From contig NZ_JAUFQO010000016.1 of assembly GCF_030409835.1 (NCBI RefSeq), positions 904,263 to 968,262 of the forward strand: a stretch of DNA of 64,000 bases, given 5' to 3'. The DNA is from Lutimonas halocynthiae. GTDB lineage: Bacteria; Bacteroidota; Bacteroidia; Flavobacteriales; Flavobacteriaceae. The notes below the pieces were generated by a model. It did no database searches. It was given only the letters and a program-made list of their open reading frames with translations, and had not been told where the DNA came from. The translations under genes and the position numbers were made by a program. Shown here in pieces: positions 27,496 to 37,137 of this stretch (position 1 is the first letter of the stretch; each line of letters opens with the position of its first letter).

Positions 27496-27764
27496 TGGAT
27501 GATCTAGAAAGAAGATTTCACAAAGCATTTGAAATAGCTTCAGCTATGACTGAAAAACTACCCCCAGATGTGATGCTTCAATTTTATTCCTATTACAAAC
27601 ATGCTACCAATAAAGATACTGTCGTCAGGCCTTCAGGGAATGATAATGTAAGAAATGCTTTCAAATTAAATGCGTATTTCCAGATGGCGAATATTTCACG
27701 AGATGAGGCAAGAAAAGAATACATCGGACTTGTAGAAAAATACACCGGTGAAAAAATCCTTTAA
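27495..27764 (+). CDS. Acyl-CoA-binding protein (ACBP)
   Basis: 89 aa four-helix ACBP. LERRFHKAFEIASAMTEKLPPDVMLQFYSYYKHATNKDTV contains the ACBP signature (YxxYKQAT.GD in eukaryotes, YYKHATNKD here), followed by AFKLNAYFQMANISRDEARKEYI with the second-helix W replaced by F/Y-type residues. It binds long-chain acyl-CoA. The one-base overlap with psd places it in the phospholipid operon. ACBP is sporadic in bacteria but common in Bacteroidota. Confidence 0.92.
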   Translation: MDDLERRFHKAFEIASAMTEKLPPDVMLQFYSYYKHATNKDTVVRPSGNDNVRNAFKLNAYFQMANISRDEARKEYIGLVEKYTGEKIL

Positions 27765-27797
27765 CAAAACTACTACTAACAAATAATATCAATTTAC

Positions 27798-28415
27798 ATG
27801 AAAAAGATCATTAACTATTCTCTTATTATCGTTCTATCTATTACACTTTTCTCTTGTGGGAAAGAAAAAAAACAAGAAGAAACACCAGCAACAGAAACAT
27901 CTTACAGTATTGATGCTGAGAATTCCAGTGTTCAATGGACCGGTTATAAAACAACAGACAAGGTTGCTGTGAATGGTACATTTGAAGAAATCAGCATTCT
28001 TAATATGAATAGTGGAAGCACTGCTGCTGCTTCACTAGAAGGGCTTGAATTTGAAATTCCGGTTTCTAGTATTTATTCAAAAGACACTATAAGAGATGGA
28101 AAGTTAAAGAGACTCTTTTTTGGGGTTATGGAGAATACCCTTAGCCTAAAAGGAAAGTTTTCTGTTAAAGATGCAAGCAACGGACAAATTGCCATTTCTA
28201 TGAATGGATTGACAAAAGAACTTCCATTTACTTATGGCATGAGCAAAGATACGATCTTGATTAATGCCACAATGGATCTCAATATCTGGGAAACTCAAAA
28301 TGCCCTTGCTTCAATTCACGAGGCCTGCTTAGAATTGCATACCGGTGCCGACGGGGTTAGCAAAACCTGGGATGAAGTTGGTATCACTGCAAAAATACTG
28401 ACAGTTAAAAACTAG
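27798..28415 (+). CDS. YceI-like lipoprotein
   Basis: 205 aa. The signal peptide ends in a lipobox (ITLFSCGKEKKQEE, Cys at about residue 20), so it is a lipoprotein. The body TSYSIDAENSSVQWTGYKTTDKVAVNGTFEEI resembles the opening of the YceI lipocalin-like fold (isoprenoid-binding in family members), with LKGKFSV and strand repeats later. The ligand is unknown. A charged linker rich in Lys/Glu/Thr follows the Cys. It is probably separate from the ACBP operon (33-bp gap) and leads into a VOC gene 3 bp downstream. Confidence 0.82.
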   Translation: MKKIINYSLIIVLSITLFSCGKEKKQEETPATETSYSIDAENSSVQWTGYKTTDKVAVNGTFEEISILNMNSGSTAAASLEGLEFEIPVSSIYSKDTIRDGKLKRLFFGVMENTLSLKGKFSVKDASNGQIAISMNGLTKELPFTYGMSKDTILINATMDLNIWETQNALASIHEACLELHTGADGVSKTWDEVGITAKILTVKN

Positions 28416-28418
28416 GAT

Positions 28419-28835
28419 ATGAAAAAGGTAACCGGAATCGGTGGCATCTTTTTCAAAACCTCAGATCCCGCCAAAATTAAAAATTGGTATCATAAAAACC
28501 TGGGATTAGTTGTTGACGCCTATGGTTCCCCTTTTGAGTTTAGAAATGCTAATGATCCTGATCAAATCAATTATTTGCAATGGAGTCCTTTCAAAGATGA
28601 CACCAAATACTTTGAACCATCCAAAAAAGAATTTATGATCAATTACCGCGTGGCAGACCTAGAAGCTTTGGTTGTTGAACTCAAGAAAGAAGGCGTTACC
28701 ATATGTGATAAAATTGAATCATTTGATTATGGCAAATTCATTCATATTATGGATCCTGATGGAAACAAAATAGAACTTTGGGAACCAGTTGATCAGGTAT
28801 TTACCGATAGTTTAAATGGCAATACAACAAAATAA
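28419..28835 (+). CDS. VOC-family (glyoxalase/dioxygenase-fold) protein
   Basis: 138 aa. VTGIGGIFFKTSDPAKIKNWYHKNLGLVVDAYGSPFEF is the first beta-alpha-beta module. The second module has NYRVADLEALVVELKKEGVTI...FDYGKFIHIMDPDGNKIELWEP, with the typical DPDGN and terminal Glu metal ligand. Substrate is not determinable. Three bases follow the YceI-like stop, so the two are co-transcribed. It is convergent with valS with 12 bp between stops. Confidence 0.9.
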   Translation: MKKVTGIGGIFFKTSDPAKIKNWYHKNLGLVVDAYGSPFEFRNANDPDQINYLQWSPFKDDTKYFEPSKKEFMINYRVADLEALVVELKKEGVTICDKIESFDYGKFIHIMDPDGNKIELWEPVDQVFTDSLNGNTTK

Positions 28836-28847
28836 AGATAGCATCAT

Positions 28848-31478
28848 TTAAAGGGATGCTAAACTTTCCTCAACCATAGCGATCTTTGCCATTGCATCCG
28901 CTTCCTTCTTTTTTTCATTGCTTATCACCTGTTCGGGTGCATTGTTGACAAACCTTTCATTACTCAATTTTTTCTGCACGGATGCCAGAAACCCCTTATG
29001 ATAGGCTAATTCCTCTTGCAACTTGGCAGTTTCTGCTACAATATCGATTTGTTCAGCAAATGGAATAAAAAACTCATTTGAACCAACTCTAAACGTTAGT
29101 GCATTTTCGATTTTTGATGGTATCTCCTTTACTTCAGAAACATTACACATCTTTTTAATAAGTGCATAATAATCAGGGTTTATTGACTCTTTTTTGATAA
29201 GAGAAAGCTCCAGGGATTCCTTAAAAGAAATATTTTTTTGTTTTCTAAGGTTTCTAATGGCCGAAATAACTTCCTTAATAACTTCAAACTCTTCTAAAAC
29301 ACCTTCATTAAAAGGCTGTTGCTCTGGATACTTTGAAATGATAAGAGCTTCTTTTTCATTTCTCTCTTTGAAATATTGCCAAATTTCCTCCGTAATAAAA
29401 GGCATAAATGGGTGTAATATTTTGATATTATCCTCGAAAAATCCAATTGTTGCTGCCAAGGTTACTTTATCGATAGGCTGGCCAAAATCGGGTTTAACCA
29501 ATTCTAAATACCATGATGAGAAATCATCCCAAACCATTTTATAAATGGCAGTTAAAGCATCCGATAGTCTGTATTGCTCAAATTGCGCTTCTATAAACTT
29601 TAGTGTTTTTTGAAACTTTGCCTGATACCATTCAATAGCTATTTTAGCAGATTCAGGTTGCTCCTGCCCTTCGGCTGCTTCCCATCCTTTAACAAGTCTG
29701 AACCCGTTCCAAATTTTATTTGCAAAATTTCTTCCTTGTAGCATTAAACTTTCATCGAACAAGAGGTCATTTCCTGCAGCCGAACTCATCAATATTCCTG
29801 CTCTAACTCCATCAGCTCCGTAAGACTCCATTAATCCAATTGGATCTGGTGAATTACCTAATGACTTAGACATTTTCCTTCTTTGCTGATCCCTAACCAG
29901 GCCAGTCAAATAAACGTGTTGAAACGGTTTTTCACCTGCAAACTCATATCCTGCAATAATCATTCTTGCTACCCAGAAAAACAAAATATCGGGCCCTGTT
30001 ACCAGGTCATTGGTTGGATAATAATATTTAAAATCTTCATTGTCAGGATTGTTAATCCCATCAAACACACTTATTGGCCATAACCATGAAGAAAACCAAG
30101 TATCCAATGTATCGTTGTCTTGTCTGAGATCAGTGATTGTCATCTCAGTATTCCCAGTTTTTTCTTTCGCCAAATCAAGGGCCTCTTCAATACTTTCTGC
30201 AACAACAAAATCATTCGTTCCTGCCCCATAATAATAAGCTGGGATTCTATGTCCCCAATACAATTGTCTTGAAATATTCCAATCACGGATATTTTCCATC
30301 CAATGACGATATGTGTTTACAAATTTATGAGGAACCAATTTTACATCTTCTGTGACCAATACAGCCTCGATGGCTGGTTTTACCAAATCCTCCATTTTCA
30401 AAAACCATTGCTCTGAAATTTTGGGTTCAATAACAGCTTTGGTTCTCTCAGATGTACCCACCTTATGCATATAATCTTCTGTTTTAAGCAGAAAACCTTT
30501 ATCCTCAAGTTCTTTAACGATCTGCTTTCTAACTACAAACCTGTCTTTGCCTTCATAATGCAATCCATTTTTATTTAGAGTAGCATCATCATTAAATATA
30601 TCAATTACTTCAAGCTGGTGTTTTTCACCTATAAGTTTATCATTAGGATCATGCGCAGGCGTAATCTTAAGGCTACCTGTACCAAATTCAATATCTACAT
30701 AGCTATCTTCAATAATAGGAATTGAGCGTCCTACTATAGGTACAATTGCCTTCTTCCCTCTTAAATGTGAAAATCGTTCATCTTCTGGATGGATACATAT
30801 GGCTGTATCACCCAATATGGTTTCTGGTCTTGTTGTAGCGATCTGAATTACTTCTTCACTTCCTTGAATGGCATAATTAATATAGTACAGCTTCCCTGGC
30901 TTTTCCACATAGATTACCTCTTCATCACTAAGCGTGGTTTTAGCCTCAGGATCCCAGTTAACCATGCGATATCCTTTGTATATCAGTCCTTTTTTATGAA
31001 GGTCTTTAAAAATCTTGTTTACCGAACGATTCAAATCCTCATCCATTGTGAATTTGGTTCTATTCCAATCACAAGAAGCGCCTAACTTTTTGAGTTGCTC
31101 TAAAATCAATCCACCATGTGTGTGAGTCCAATCCCAGGCATGATTTATAAATTCCTCTCTTGAAAGATCTGATTTTTTAATGCCCTGTTCTTTTAACTTG
31201 GCAACAACCTTTGCCTCCGTAGCAATAGAAGCATGATCTGTACCTGGCACCCAACATGCATTATAACCCTGCATTCTTTTTCGGCGTACCAATACATCTT
31301 GTATCGTATTATTCAACATATGCCCCATATGCAATACTCCCGTCACGTTTGGAGGTGGAATTACTATTGTATATGCCTCACGCTCATCTGGTTCTGAATG
31401 AAAATATTTATTGTCCATCCAATATTTATACCATTTTTCCTCTACCGTGGCTGCATCGTATTTCGCTGGAATATTCAT
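28848..31478 (-). CDS. valS: Valyl-tRNA synthetase
   Basis: 876 aa class I synthetase. The HIGH motif appears as [18 protein letters not shown], the KMSKS motif as [13 protein letters not shown]. The editing domain (CP1) has [19 protein letters not shown] and the C-terminal end is a coiled-coil tRNA-binding arm ([42 protein letters not shown]). It charges tRNA-Val. It is monocistronic, divergent from the DUF1573 gene with 112 bp between starts. A consensus promoter lies at 31505-31538. Confidence 0.98.
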   Translation of the reverse strand: MNIPAKYDAATVEEKWYKYWMDNKYFHSEPDEREAYTIVIPPPNVTGVLHMGHMLNNTIQDVLVRRKRMQGYNACWVPGTDHASIATEAKVVAKLKEQGIKKSDLSREEFINHAWDWTHTHGGLILEQLKKLGASCDWNRTKFTMDEDLNRSVNKIFKDLHKKGLIYKGYRMVNWDPEAKTTLSDEEVIYVEKPGKLYYINYAIQGSEEVIQIATTRPETILGDTAICIHPEDERFSHLRGKKAIVPIVGRSIPIIEDSYVDIEFGTGSLKITPAHDPNDKLIGEKHQLEVIDIFNDDATLNKNGLHYEGKDRFVVRKQIVKELEDKGFLLKTEDYMHKVGTSERTKAVIEPKISEQWFLKMEDLVKPAIEAVLVTEDVKLVPHKFVNTYRHWMENIRDWNISRQLYWGHRIPAYYYGAGTNDFVVAESIEEALDLAKEKTGNTEMTITDLRQDNDTLDTWFSSWLWPISVFDGINNPDNEDFKYYYPTNDLVTGPDILFFWVARMIIAGYEFAGEKPFQHVYLTGLVRDQQRRKMSKSLGNSPDPIGLMESYGADGVRAGILMSSAAGNDLLFDESLMLQGRNFANKIWNGFRLVKGWEAAEGQEQPESAKIAIEWYQAKFQKTLKFIEAQFEQYRLSDALTAIYKMVWDDFSSWYLELVKPDFGQPIDKVTLAATIGFFEDNIKILHPFMPFITEEIWQYFKERNEKEALIISKYPEQQPFNEGVLEEFEVIKEVISAIRNLRKQKNISFKESLELSLIKKESINPDYYALIKKMCNVSEVKEIPSKIENALTFRVGSNEFFIPFAEQIDIVAETAKLQEELAYHKGFLASVQKKLSNERFVNNAPEQVISNEKKKEADAMAKIAMVEESLASL

Positions 31479-31504
31479 ATGTTAAAATTTTGTCAAATAG
31501 TGTG

Positions 31505-31538
31505 CAAAATTACAATTTTAAGCAATAAATTAGGTCAA
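31505..31538 (-). promoter_or_regulatory. Promoter of valS (TTG-N23-TAATTTTG)
   Basis: On the minus strand TTG (31536-31538) and TAATTTTG (31505-31512) are 23 nt apart, matching TTG-N17-23-TAnnTTTG, 27 nt before the ATG. Confidence 0.55.
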
Positions 31539-31566
31539 TTAAAGTTAGATTTATTCTAAAATGTCT

Positions 31567-31574
31567 TAATTTTG
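31567..31574 (+). promoter_or_regulatory. Candidate -7 box (TAATTTTG) for the DUF1573 gene
   Basis: TAnnTTTG 16 nt before the ATG at 31591. It gives a short leader. No TTG at normal spacing. Confidence 0.4.
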
Positions 31575-31590
31575 GCGTAAATTATTTATC

Positions 31591-32040
31591 ATGAAAAAAA
31601 TACTAGCATTATTATTTATCGGAGTCATGTCTATATCAATGAACGGACAGACCGAGCAGGATATTAAAAAAGATTATACAGGACCAGTTTTTGAATTCGA
31701 AAATGCCGTTATTGATTATGGAGAAATTGCAGCGAATTCTGATGGGAACAGGGTTTTTAAATTTAAAAATGTAGGGAAGTCTCCTTTAATTATTTCGAAT
31801 GTAAAAGGAAGTTGTGGCTGTACAGTCCCAACAAAACCAGAAGAACCAATCATGCCTGGGGAAACTGGTGAAATAAAGGTTAAATATGCTACCAATAGAA
31901 TAGGACCATTCTCCAAAACAGTTACCATTACTTCAAATGCTTATGAACCAACAGTAGTTCTTAAAATTAAAGGCCGCGTGCTGGAGCAACAAGCAGATGA
32001 TCTTCAAAAAAAGAAAAGTATCGTTTCTGAAACCAACTAA
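31591..32040 (+). CDS. DUF1573-domain exported protein
   Basis: 149 aa with a signal peptide (KKILALLFIGVMSISMNGQ). The single Ig-like/ASH-type domain contains FENAVIDYGEIAANSDGNRVFKFKNVGKSPLIISNVKGSCGCTVP, the hallmark GSCGCTxP of DUF1573. It ends with a strand KIKGRVL and a charged tail. DUF1573 proteins are common secreted proteins of Bacteroidota with unknown role. It is monocistronic with a strong terminator beginning directly at the stop codon. Confidence 0.92.
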   Translation: MKKILALLFIGVMSISMNGQTEQDIKKDYTGPVFEFENAVIDYGEIAANSDGNRVFKFKNVGKSPLIISNVKGSCGCTVPTKPEEPIMPGETGEIKVKYATNRIGPFSKTVTITSNAYEPTVVLKIKGRVLEQQADDLQKKKSIVSETN

Positions 32041-32066
32041 AAAAAAGCCCTTCGGGGCTTTTTTTT
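32039..32066. terminator. Bidirectional terminator with UUCG tetraloop between DUF1573 and retropepsin-like genes
   Basis: AAAAAAAGCCC, TTCG loop (32051-32054) and GGGCTTTTTTTT. It is bounded by both stop codons (32038-32040 and 32065-32067), so the two converging genes share one compact terminator. Confidence 0.9.
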
Positions 32067-33390
32067 ATAAAAGACTTTTCAGGTGGAACTCATATCGAAG
32101 GTGTTCACCATTTCTATCCACCAACATCTTAATTTTCTTGTCTTCTTTCTGAGACAGCATAAAAACGACTTCTTCCATGTCCATATTATAAGCCTCTTTC
32201 CCGTTTATCTCTAACACGATATCACCTTTTAATAATCCGGCAAAATGCGCAGGCGACCCTACTCTAATAAATGAGATCTTATAACTTGGTTTATACGTTA
32301 ATCCATAGCTATAAAAAACTTCTGTAAGTGTTTGATATTGCCCCTGAGCTTCTTGTTTGAATCTTGATCGATTCGCTTTAACAAGCATTTCACCTCCGAA
32401 CATCAATTCAATTCCACTTTTATTGTATAAAAACGGTGCATTATAATGTCTGCGACTTTTTTTAAGGGTGATCTGGTTGTTCGGATAATTCATCGTTACC
32501 ACGAATCTCTTCAATATTCCTGCACCTAAGGTTCCGTTTCTTTCCTTGTTAGCATGGACACGTAAAATCGATGTTGAATCCGGATACGAAACTGTCGCAT
32601 CCTCAAATTCAAAACTTCCTATTTTAATTTTCTTAATCCTACTTCTTTTACCTAATATATCCCCACTGAGCCCTTTACCTAAAAAATCATCAAAATATTT
32701 ATCGCCAACGATAATGTCGGGGTTGGAATGTGGAAATAACCATATTGAATCACCTCCTCCGGAATCAATCAATAGTTTTACCGTAACTTCCTTACCAAAT
32801 TTATTTTCAACGATAACGTCAATGAAAGGTTTGTTGTTATAAAAATCCAGAGGAAAGGTTTCACAAGACTTGCATTCAGTAGCATTGTATGTGTCTGGAT
32901 TATAAAATGTGATCTTTTGAGATCCATAATTAATTTTTATGACAAAATCTCTAAACAGATCTCCGCCTATAATACCATGAATATCTACTCCCATTTTTGC
33001 AGAGAGGTCAAAAAGGTCATCAGTAATTACGAATAAAGCCATATCCGAATTTACTATTCCCTTTAATTTAAAAAAATTACCTCTTGACTTTAAGGCATTA
33101 ACAGTACTCCCCTCTCCTAATCCTTTCAATTGTAACTTGGCAACGTTTCTGAGTTGTATAGAATCCTGAATTTTCAAATTGAAAAGCATGGTTTTCCTTA
33201 CTCCGGTATCTAATAAAAATGAAAGCTTCTTCCCGTTGATTTCAGCCGAAAGCACGACCATATTATTAACCAACCTGAAATTCGTCGTGATACTCTCTTT
33301 ACTCTTATCAACTATCCTAAATCTCCCCTGTGCCTCAATAGACAAGGACAAACCTAAAAACAGAGTGAATAGAAAAAGTTTGTTCAACAT
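32065..33390 (-). CDS. Exported retropepsin-like aspartyl protease with C-terminal PDZ domain
   Basis: 441 aa. A signal peptide (LNKLFLFTLFLGLSLSIEAQ) leads two retropepsin-like lobes: FLLDTGVRKTML (DTG at about 62-64) and VKLLIDSGGGDSIWLF (DSG at about 208-210). The C-terminal about 90 residues form a PDZ domain (ISFIRVGSPAHFAGLLKGDIVLEINGKEAYNMDMEEVVFMLSQKEDKKIKMLVDR). The layout suggests a periplasmic protein-processing or -binding role; the usual partner of PDZ proteases is a C-terminal peptide. Function is not known. It is monocistronic with a shared terminator. Confidence 0.85.
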   Translation of the reverse strand: MLNKLFLFTLFLGLSLSIEAQGRFRIVDKSKESITTNFRLVNNMVVLSAEINGKKLSFLLDTGVRKTMLFNLKIQDSIQLRNVAKLQLKGLGEGSTVNALKSRGNFFKLKGIVNSDMALFVITDDLFDLSAKMGVDIHGIIGGDLFRDFVIKINYGSQKITFYNPDTYNATECKSCETFPLDFYNNKPFIDVIVENKFGKEVTVKLLIDSGGGDSIWLFPHSNPDIIVGDKYFDDFLGKGLSGDILGKRSRIKKIKIGSFEFEDATVSYPDSTSILRVHANKERNGTLGAGILKRFVVTMNYPNNQITLKKSRRHYNAPFLYNKSGIELMFGGEMLVKANRSRFKQEAQGQYQTLTEVFYSYGLTYKPSYKISFIRVGSPAHFAGLLKGDIVLEINGKEAYNMDMEEVVFMLSQKEDKKIKMLVDRNGEHLRYEFHLKSLL

Positions 33391-33487
33391 GATGAAATGT
33401 GAAATAGCTTATGGAAAGTACTATAAAAAAGAGATACGACAATGATTTTAAGAAATATTTAGCTTTTAAAAACCACCCATTGTCGTC

Positions 33488-33826
33488 TTATTTTTTCACA
33501 TATTCATTCACTTTATCAAGTATAAATGGAACCATCTCCTTGGCAATGATAAATCCAACAAAAAACTTGCGCGTTCTTTTGTTTGCCATGAGCACCGTAC
33601 TCAATAAATTCATTGCAGCTTTTTTATAATGATCAAGAGATATGGAATCCATTGAATTTTTTAAAGACCCTTTAATGGAGCCTCCTTGAAATAGCGCTGC
33701 AGGAATCGTAAACACAGGGCTATTTAGAATTTCTTCTTCCTGGGCCTTGATCTTATTTGACAAATCTTTTTTAGCCAAATTCAAATCATCAAAAGTAGTG
33801 ATCTTAAATCCTGTTTTACTCTTCAT
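33488..33826 (-). CDS. Conserved small protein of unknown function in the YtxH/holin-X operon
   Basis: 112 aa without signal peptide. An N-terminal helix-forming charged part (DDLNLAKKDLSNKIKAQEEEIL) is followed by a more hydrophobic C-terminal half (AAMNLLSTVLMANKRTRKFFVGFIIAKEMVPFILDKVNEYV) that could associate with the membrane. It overlaps the preceding holin-X gene by 11 bp, so it is translationally coupled. No family name recognised; the conserved context points to an envelope-stress role. Confidence 0.7.
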   Translation of the reverse strand: MKSKTGFKITTFDDLNLAKKDLSNKIKAQEEEILNSPVFTIPAALFQGGSIKGSLKNSMDSISLDHYKKAAMNLLSTVLMANKRTRKFFVGFIIAKEMVPFILDKVNEYVKK

Positions 33827-34166
33827 AGTCTATGGATTCATTAAAATCATCATCATCTTTTAAAGCGGCTTCAACAATCTTATCTTTGATTTTCAGCTCA
33901 ATACCATCCTTAGCAAACATGGCATAAACAACCAATATCACAAGATAAATAAGCCCCATTAAAGCAAAGCCTATAATTTCACTTTCAAAAAAGGTGGAAA
34001 GCCAAAAGGCCACAGAAATACTGAACATGAGTAAAATTAAAATACCCATGATCAATAACAAGAATGAACTGGCCAGTCCTGCTGCAACGTTGGCTATGGC
34101 ACCAATAAAATTGAATTTAACTAGTTGAATTCTATTTTCAACATACTTTTTAACCAAATCTATCAT
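33816..34166 (-). CDS. Phage holin-like (Actinobacterial holin-X) membrane protein
   Basis: 116 aa. An amphipathic N-terminus (IDLVKKYVENRIQLVKFNFIGAIANVAAGLASSF) precedes two transmembrane helices (about 30-55 and 62-90) and an acidic C-terminal tail (AALKDDDDFNESIDYEE). This is the holin-X / superfamily III architecture found in chromosomal envelope-stress operons rather than in phages. It is the middle gene of a three-gene minus-strand operon with a YtxH protein upstream and an unknown protein overlapping downstream. No phage genes are nearby. Confidence 0.82.
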   Translation of the reverse strand: MIDLVKKYVENRIQLVKFNFIGAIANVAAGLASSFLLLIMGILILLMFSISVAFWLSTFFESEIIGFALMGLIYLVILVVYAMFAKDGIELKIKDKIVEAALKDDDDFNESIDYEE

Positions 34167-34186
34167 TTGCCTGAATCAGCGTTAAT

Positions 34187-34549
34187 TTAAATTGAATTCG
34201 AATTGGCTTCAACCTCTGTAGTCTCTTTTCTTATAGACTCGATTTTCTCTGAAAGTTCTTTCTCCAATTCTTTTACCTTGGCAGAAACGGTGTCAAACTT
34301 CTCCTTCATGGTAGCCTTAACATCATTAAACTTTTCTTTAAAATCAGTCAAAGACTCACTATCCAAATCTTTTAATTTTTTAGACAATTCATTGACTTTC
34401 TTATCTAGATCACTCTTTAATTCACCCGCCTTTTCAGACAGATTATCTCGAGTTTCTTTCCCTGAAGCTGGAGCCAGAAGCAAACCTGCCACTGCACCAG
34501 TTGCTGCACCTAAAATGAGCCCTAACAACAATTTAGAATCACTTGACAT
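34187..34549 (-). CDS. YtxH-domain membrane protein
   Basis: 120 aa. An N-terminal glycine-rich membrane segment (SKLLLGLILGAATGAVAGLLLAPASGKETRDNL) is the YtxH signature. It is followed by a long helical, Lys/Glu-rich coiled-coil tail (about 40-115). In other bacteria YtxH proteins belong to general stress regulons. It heads a three-gene operon with 20 bp to the holin-X gene. Confidence 0.88.
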   Translation of the reverse strand: MSSDSKLLLGLILGAATGAVAGLLLAPASGKETRDNLSEKAGELKSDLDKKVNELSKKLKDLDSESLTDFKEKFNDVKATMKEKFDTVSAKVKELEKELSEKIESIRKETTEVEANSNSI

Positions 34550-34676
34550 AATAGCGTAATTTAAGTTTATATTAATACTTATAAAGATACTAAATATCCT
34601 TCAAAAAAGCCAATAGAATGAAGAAAAAGTAAATAATATTTCGCAATTTTGTATATCTATTCAACACCCATGTAAT

Positions 34677-35867
34677 ATGCCAAAAATATCCTTAAAAGGG
34701 CAGAAAATGCCAGAATCACCAATCCGAAAACTTGTTCCTTATGCTGAAGATGCTAAAAAAAGAGGTGTCAATGTATATCATTTGAATATTGGACAACCTG
34801 ACATTGAGACGCCAGAAGCAGCTCTAAAGGCAGTAAGAGAAAACGATATCAAAGTTTTATCTTATGCCAGAAGTGAAGGCTCTGAAGCTTACAGAAAAAA
34901 ACTTAGTACTTACTATAAACGAAATGACATTGATGTTACCGAAAAAGACATCATTGTAACAACAGGAGGCTCTGAAGCATTACTCTTCACCCTTGGTAGT
35001 ATTACAGATTTTGGAGATGAAATTATTATTCCCGAACCATTTTACGCTAACTACAATGGGTTTTCAGTTGCAAGTGGCATAAAAGTTGTCCCTATTGTTT
35101 CTTCAATTGATAATGATTTTGCGTTGCCTGCAATCGAAGACTTCGAGAAATTGATCACCGACAAAACCAAAGCAATTTTAATATGCAACCCTGGTAATCC
35201 AACGGGTTATCTTTATTCTAAGGAAGAACTTATGAAGTTAAGAGATCTGGCTGTCAAGTATGATCTCTTTTTAATTGCTGACGAAGTGTATCGGGAATTT
35301 GTTTACGAAGGAATCAAGCACCATTCAATTATGAGTTTGAAAGGCCTTGATCAACATGCTATTATTATTGATTCCGTGTCAAAACGCTATAGCATGTGTG
35401 GTGCCAGGATTGGTTGCATCGTCTCAAAAAATAAGGCATTAATTCAGACAGCACTTAAATATGCGCAAGCGAGACTTAGCAGCCCTACCTATGCCCTATT
35501 AGCAAGTGAGGCTGCTCTTGAAACACCACCTGAATATTTTAGCAAAGTCATTGAAGAGTACGATGAAAGACGTATGGTTTTGATCAATGCCTTAAGTCAG
35601 ATTAAAGGACTTAAAGTATCAAGACCAAAAGGAGCATTTTATTGCATTGCTGAATTACCTATTCGAGATGCGGATGATTTTGCACAATGGATGTTGGAGC
35701 ATTTCAATGACAATAATGAAACTGTAATGGTAGCGCCGGCAAGCGGGTTCTATTCAACAGCTGGTTCAGGAAAAAATCAGATCAGAATTGCATATGTACT
35801 TAACAAGGAAAGTTTGATTCGTTCAGTTGAATTACTTAAACTTGCATTAGAGCAATACCCAAATTAA
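34677..35867 (+). CDS. Pyridoxal-phosphate aminotransferase, aspartate aminotransferase-like (class I)
   Basis: 396 aa. Typical fold-type I features: LNIGQPDIETPEAAL, the substrate/PLP region YARSEGSEAYR, NPGNPTGYLYS, IADEVYREFVY, and the PLP lysine in DSVSKRYSMCGARIG (K236). Subfamily Ib includes aspartate and LL-DAP aminotransferases. The neighbouring murB, coupled by a one-base overlap, makes a link to peptidoglycan amino-acid supply possible, but substrate is not proven. Confidence 0.9.
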   Translation: MPKISLKGQKMPESPIRKLVPYAEDAKKRGVNVYHLNIGQPDIETPEAALKAVRENDIKVLSYARSEGSEAYRKKLSTYYKRNDIDVTEKDIIVTTGGSEALLFTLGSITDFGDEIIIPEPFYANYNGFSVASGIKVVPIVSSIDNDFALPAIEDFEKLITDKTKAILICNPGNPTGYLYSKEELMKLRDLAVKYDLFLIADEVYREFVYEGIKHHSIMSLKGLDQHAIIIDSVSKRYSMCGARIGCIVSKNKALIQTALKYAQARLSSPTYALLASEAALETPPEYFSKVIEEYDERRMVLINALSQIKGLKVSRPKGAFYCIAELPIRDADDFAQWMLEHFNDNNETVMVAPASGFYSTAGSGKNQIRIAYVLNKESLIRSVELLKLALEQYPN

Positions 35868-36871
35868 TGTTTCAAAAAAACGTCTCTCTAAAGTCATTAA
35901 ATACTTTTGGCATAGAAGCCACTGCTGCGCTCTTCGCTGAAGTGAATTCTGTGGATATCTTGTCAAAAATTGTTGCAACTCACAAAGATCTCTTTATCCT
36001 CAGTGGCGGAAGTAACATCTTACTCACCAAGAATATTAGCAGACCCGTTGTATACCTCAACACAAAAGGAATCGAAATAGTTGAAAGAAAACCTGACACT
36101 GTTCGGGTCAAAGCCCAAGCTGGTGAAAACTGGCATGATTTTGTGTTATGGTGCTTGTCAAATGATTTTGGGGGCTTGGAGAATCTATCGTTGATTCCGG
36201 GGAACGTAGGAACCTCCCCTATGCAAAACATTGGAGCCTACGGCGTTGAAATAAAAGATCATTTTGATTGTCTCGAAGCCATGGAGATCAGCACAGGAAG
36301 TATCAAAACTTTTACTTCAAAAGACTGCCTGTTTGGCTACAGGGAATCTGTTTTTAAAAATGACCTAAAAGGGAAGTTCATTATTTTGAATGTGACTTTT
36401 AAACTGACTGTAACCAAACATCAGATTAATGATAATTATGGGGCTATTCGCGAACAACTCGCCATTGAAAAGGAGAATTCCCCTACTATACAAGACATTT
36501 CGAATGCGGTTATCGCCATACGAAAAACGAAATTACCCGATCCTAAGGAAATTGGAAATAGTGGTAGCTTTTTTAAAAATCCTGTCATCTCAATCGAGCA
36601 TTTTATAAAACTACAGGAAGCGAACGATAACATCCCACATTATAAAATATCTGAGGCGCTGATTAAAGTTCCCGCAGGCTGGCTCGTAGAACAATGCGGA
36701 TTTAAAGGCAAGCGGTTTGGAGATGCCGGTGTCCATAAAAATCAGGCACTGGTCTTGGTGAATTATGAGAATGCTAATGGCTCAGATATCCTAAATCTTG
36801 CCAAAAAAATTCAATCTGAAGTGACAAAAAGATTTTCGATTGATTTAGAAATGGAAGTGAATATCATCTAG
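35867..36871 (+). CDS. murB: UDP-N-acetylenolpyruvoylglucosamine reductase
   Basis: 334 aa. FAD-binding part: FILSGGSNILLTKN and GLENLSLIPGNVGTSPMQNIGAYGVEIKD. Substrate domain: NSGSFFKNP with the catalytic Ser, and VPAGWLVEQCGFKGKRFGDAGVHKNQALVLVN. C-terminal Glu in FSIDLEMEV. It is a type I MurB with the loop region. It reduces UDP-GlcNAc-enolpyruvate to UDP-MurNAc using NADPH. The TAATG overlap couples it to the aminotransferase gene. Confidence 0.96.
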   Translation: MFQKNVSLKSLNTFGIEATAALFAEVNSVDILSKIVATHKDLFILSGGSNILLTKNISRPVVYLNTKGIEIVERKPDTVRVKAQAGENWHDFVLWCLSNDFGGLENLSLIPGNVGTSPMQNIGAYGVEIKDHFDCLEAMEISTGSIKTFTSKDCLFGYRESVFKNDLKGKFIILNVTFKLTVTKHQINDNYGAIREQLAIEKENSPTIQDISNAVIAIRKTKLPDPKEIGNSGSFFKNPVISIEHFIKLQEANDNIPHYKISEALIKVPAGWLVEQCGFKGKRFGDAGVHKNQALVLVNYENANGSDILNLAKKIQSEVTKRFSIDLEMEVNII

Positions 36872-37137
36872 TTAGATGTATTTATTTTAAACTTTCCTTT
36901 GTTCCAGTGATTATTTAGTAGGTTTTCAATGATTTGCATGTCATTTTAGCAAGCTTTTTTGAATTTACCATATCGATTAATCGTATCAAAATCAGCATAT
37001 TATGTTTATTTTTAGTAAATACCAATAAAGCTTTTAAGCAAATGTCAAAATTTTCAAATAAGACCTAACATATGTCATAAAATACTTATCATATATTTTC
37101 TTAACTTTATACAAGAGAACCTTTAAAGACAATTCCC

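Noticed and set aside
33816-34166. Possible prophage because of the holin-like protein
   Set aside because: No endolysin, capsid, integrase or phage regulator nearby. Chromosomal holin-X genes with YtxH are common.
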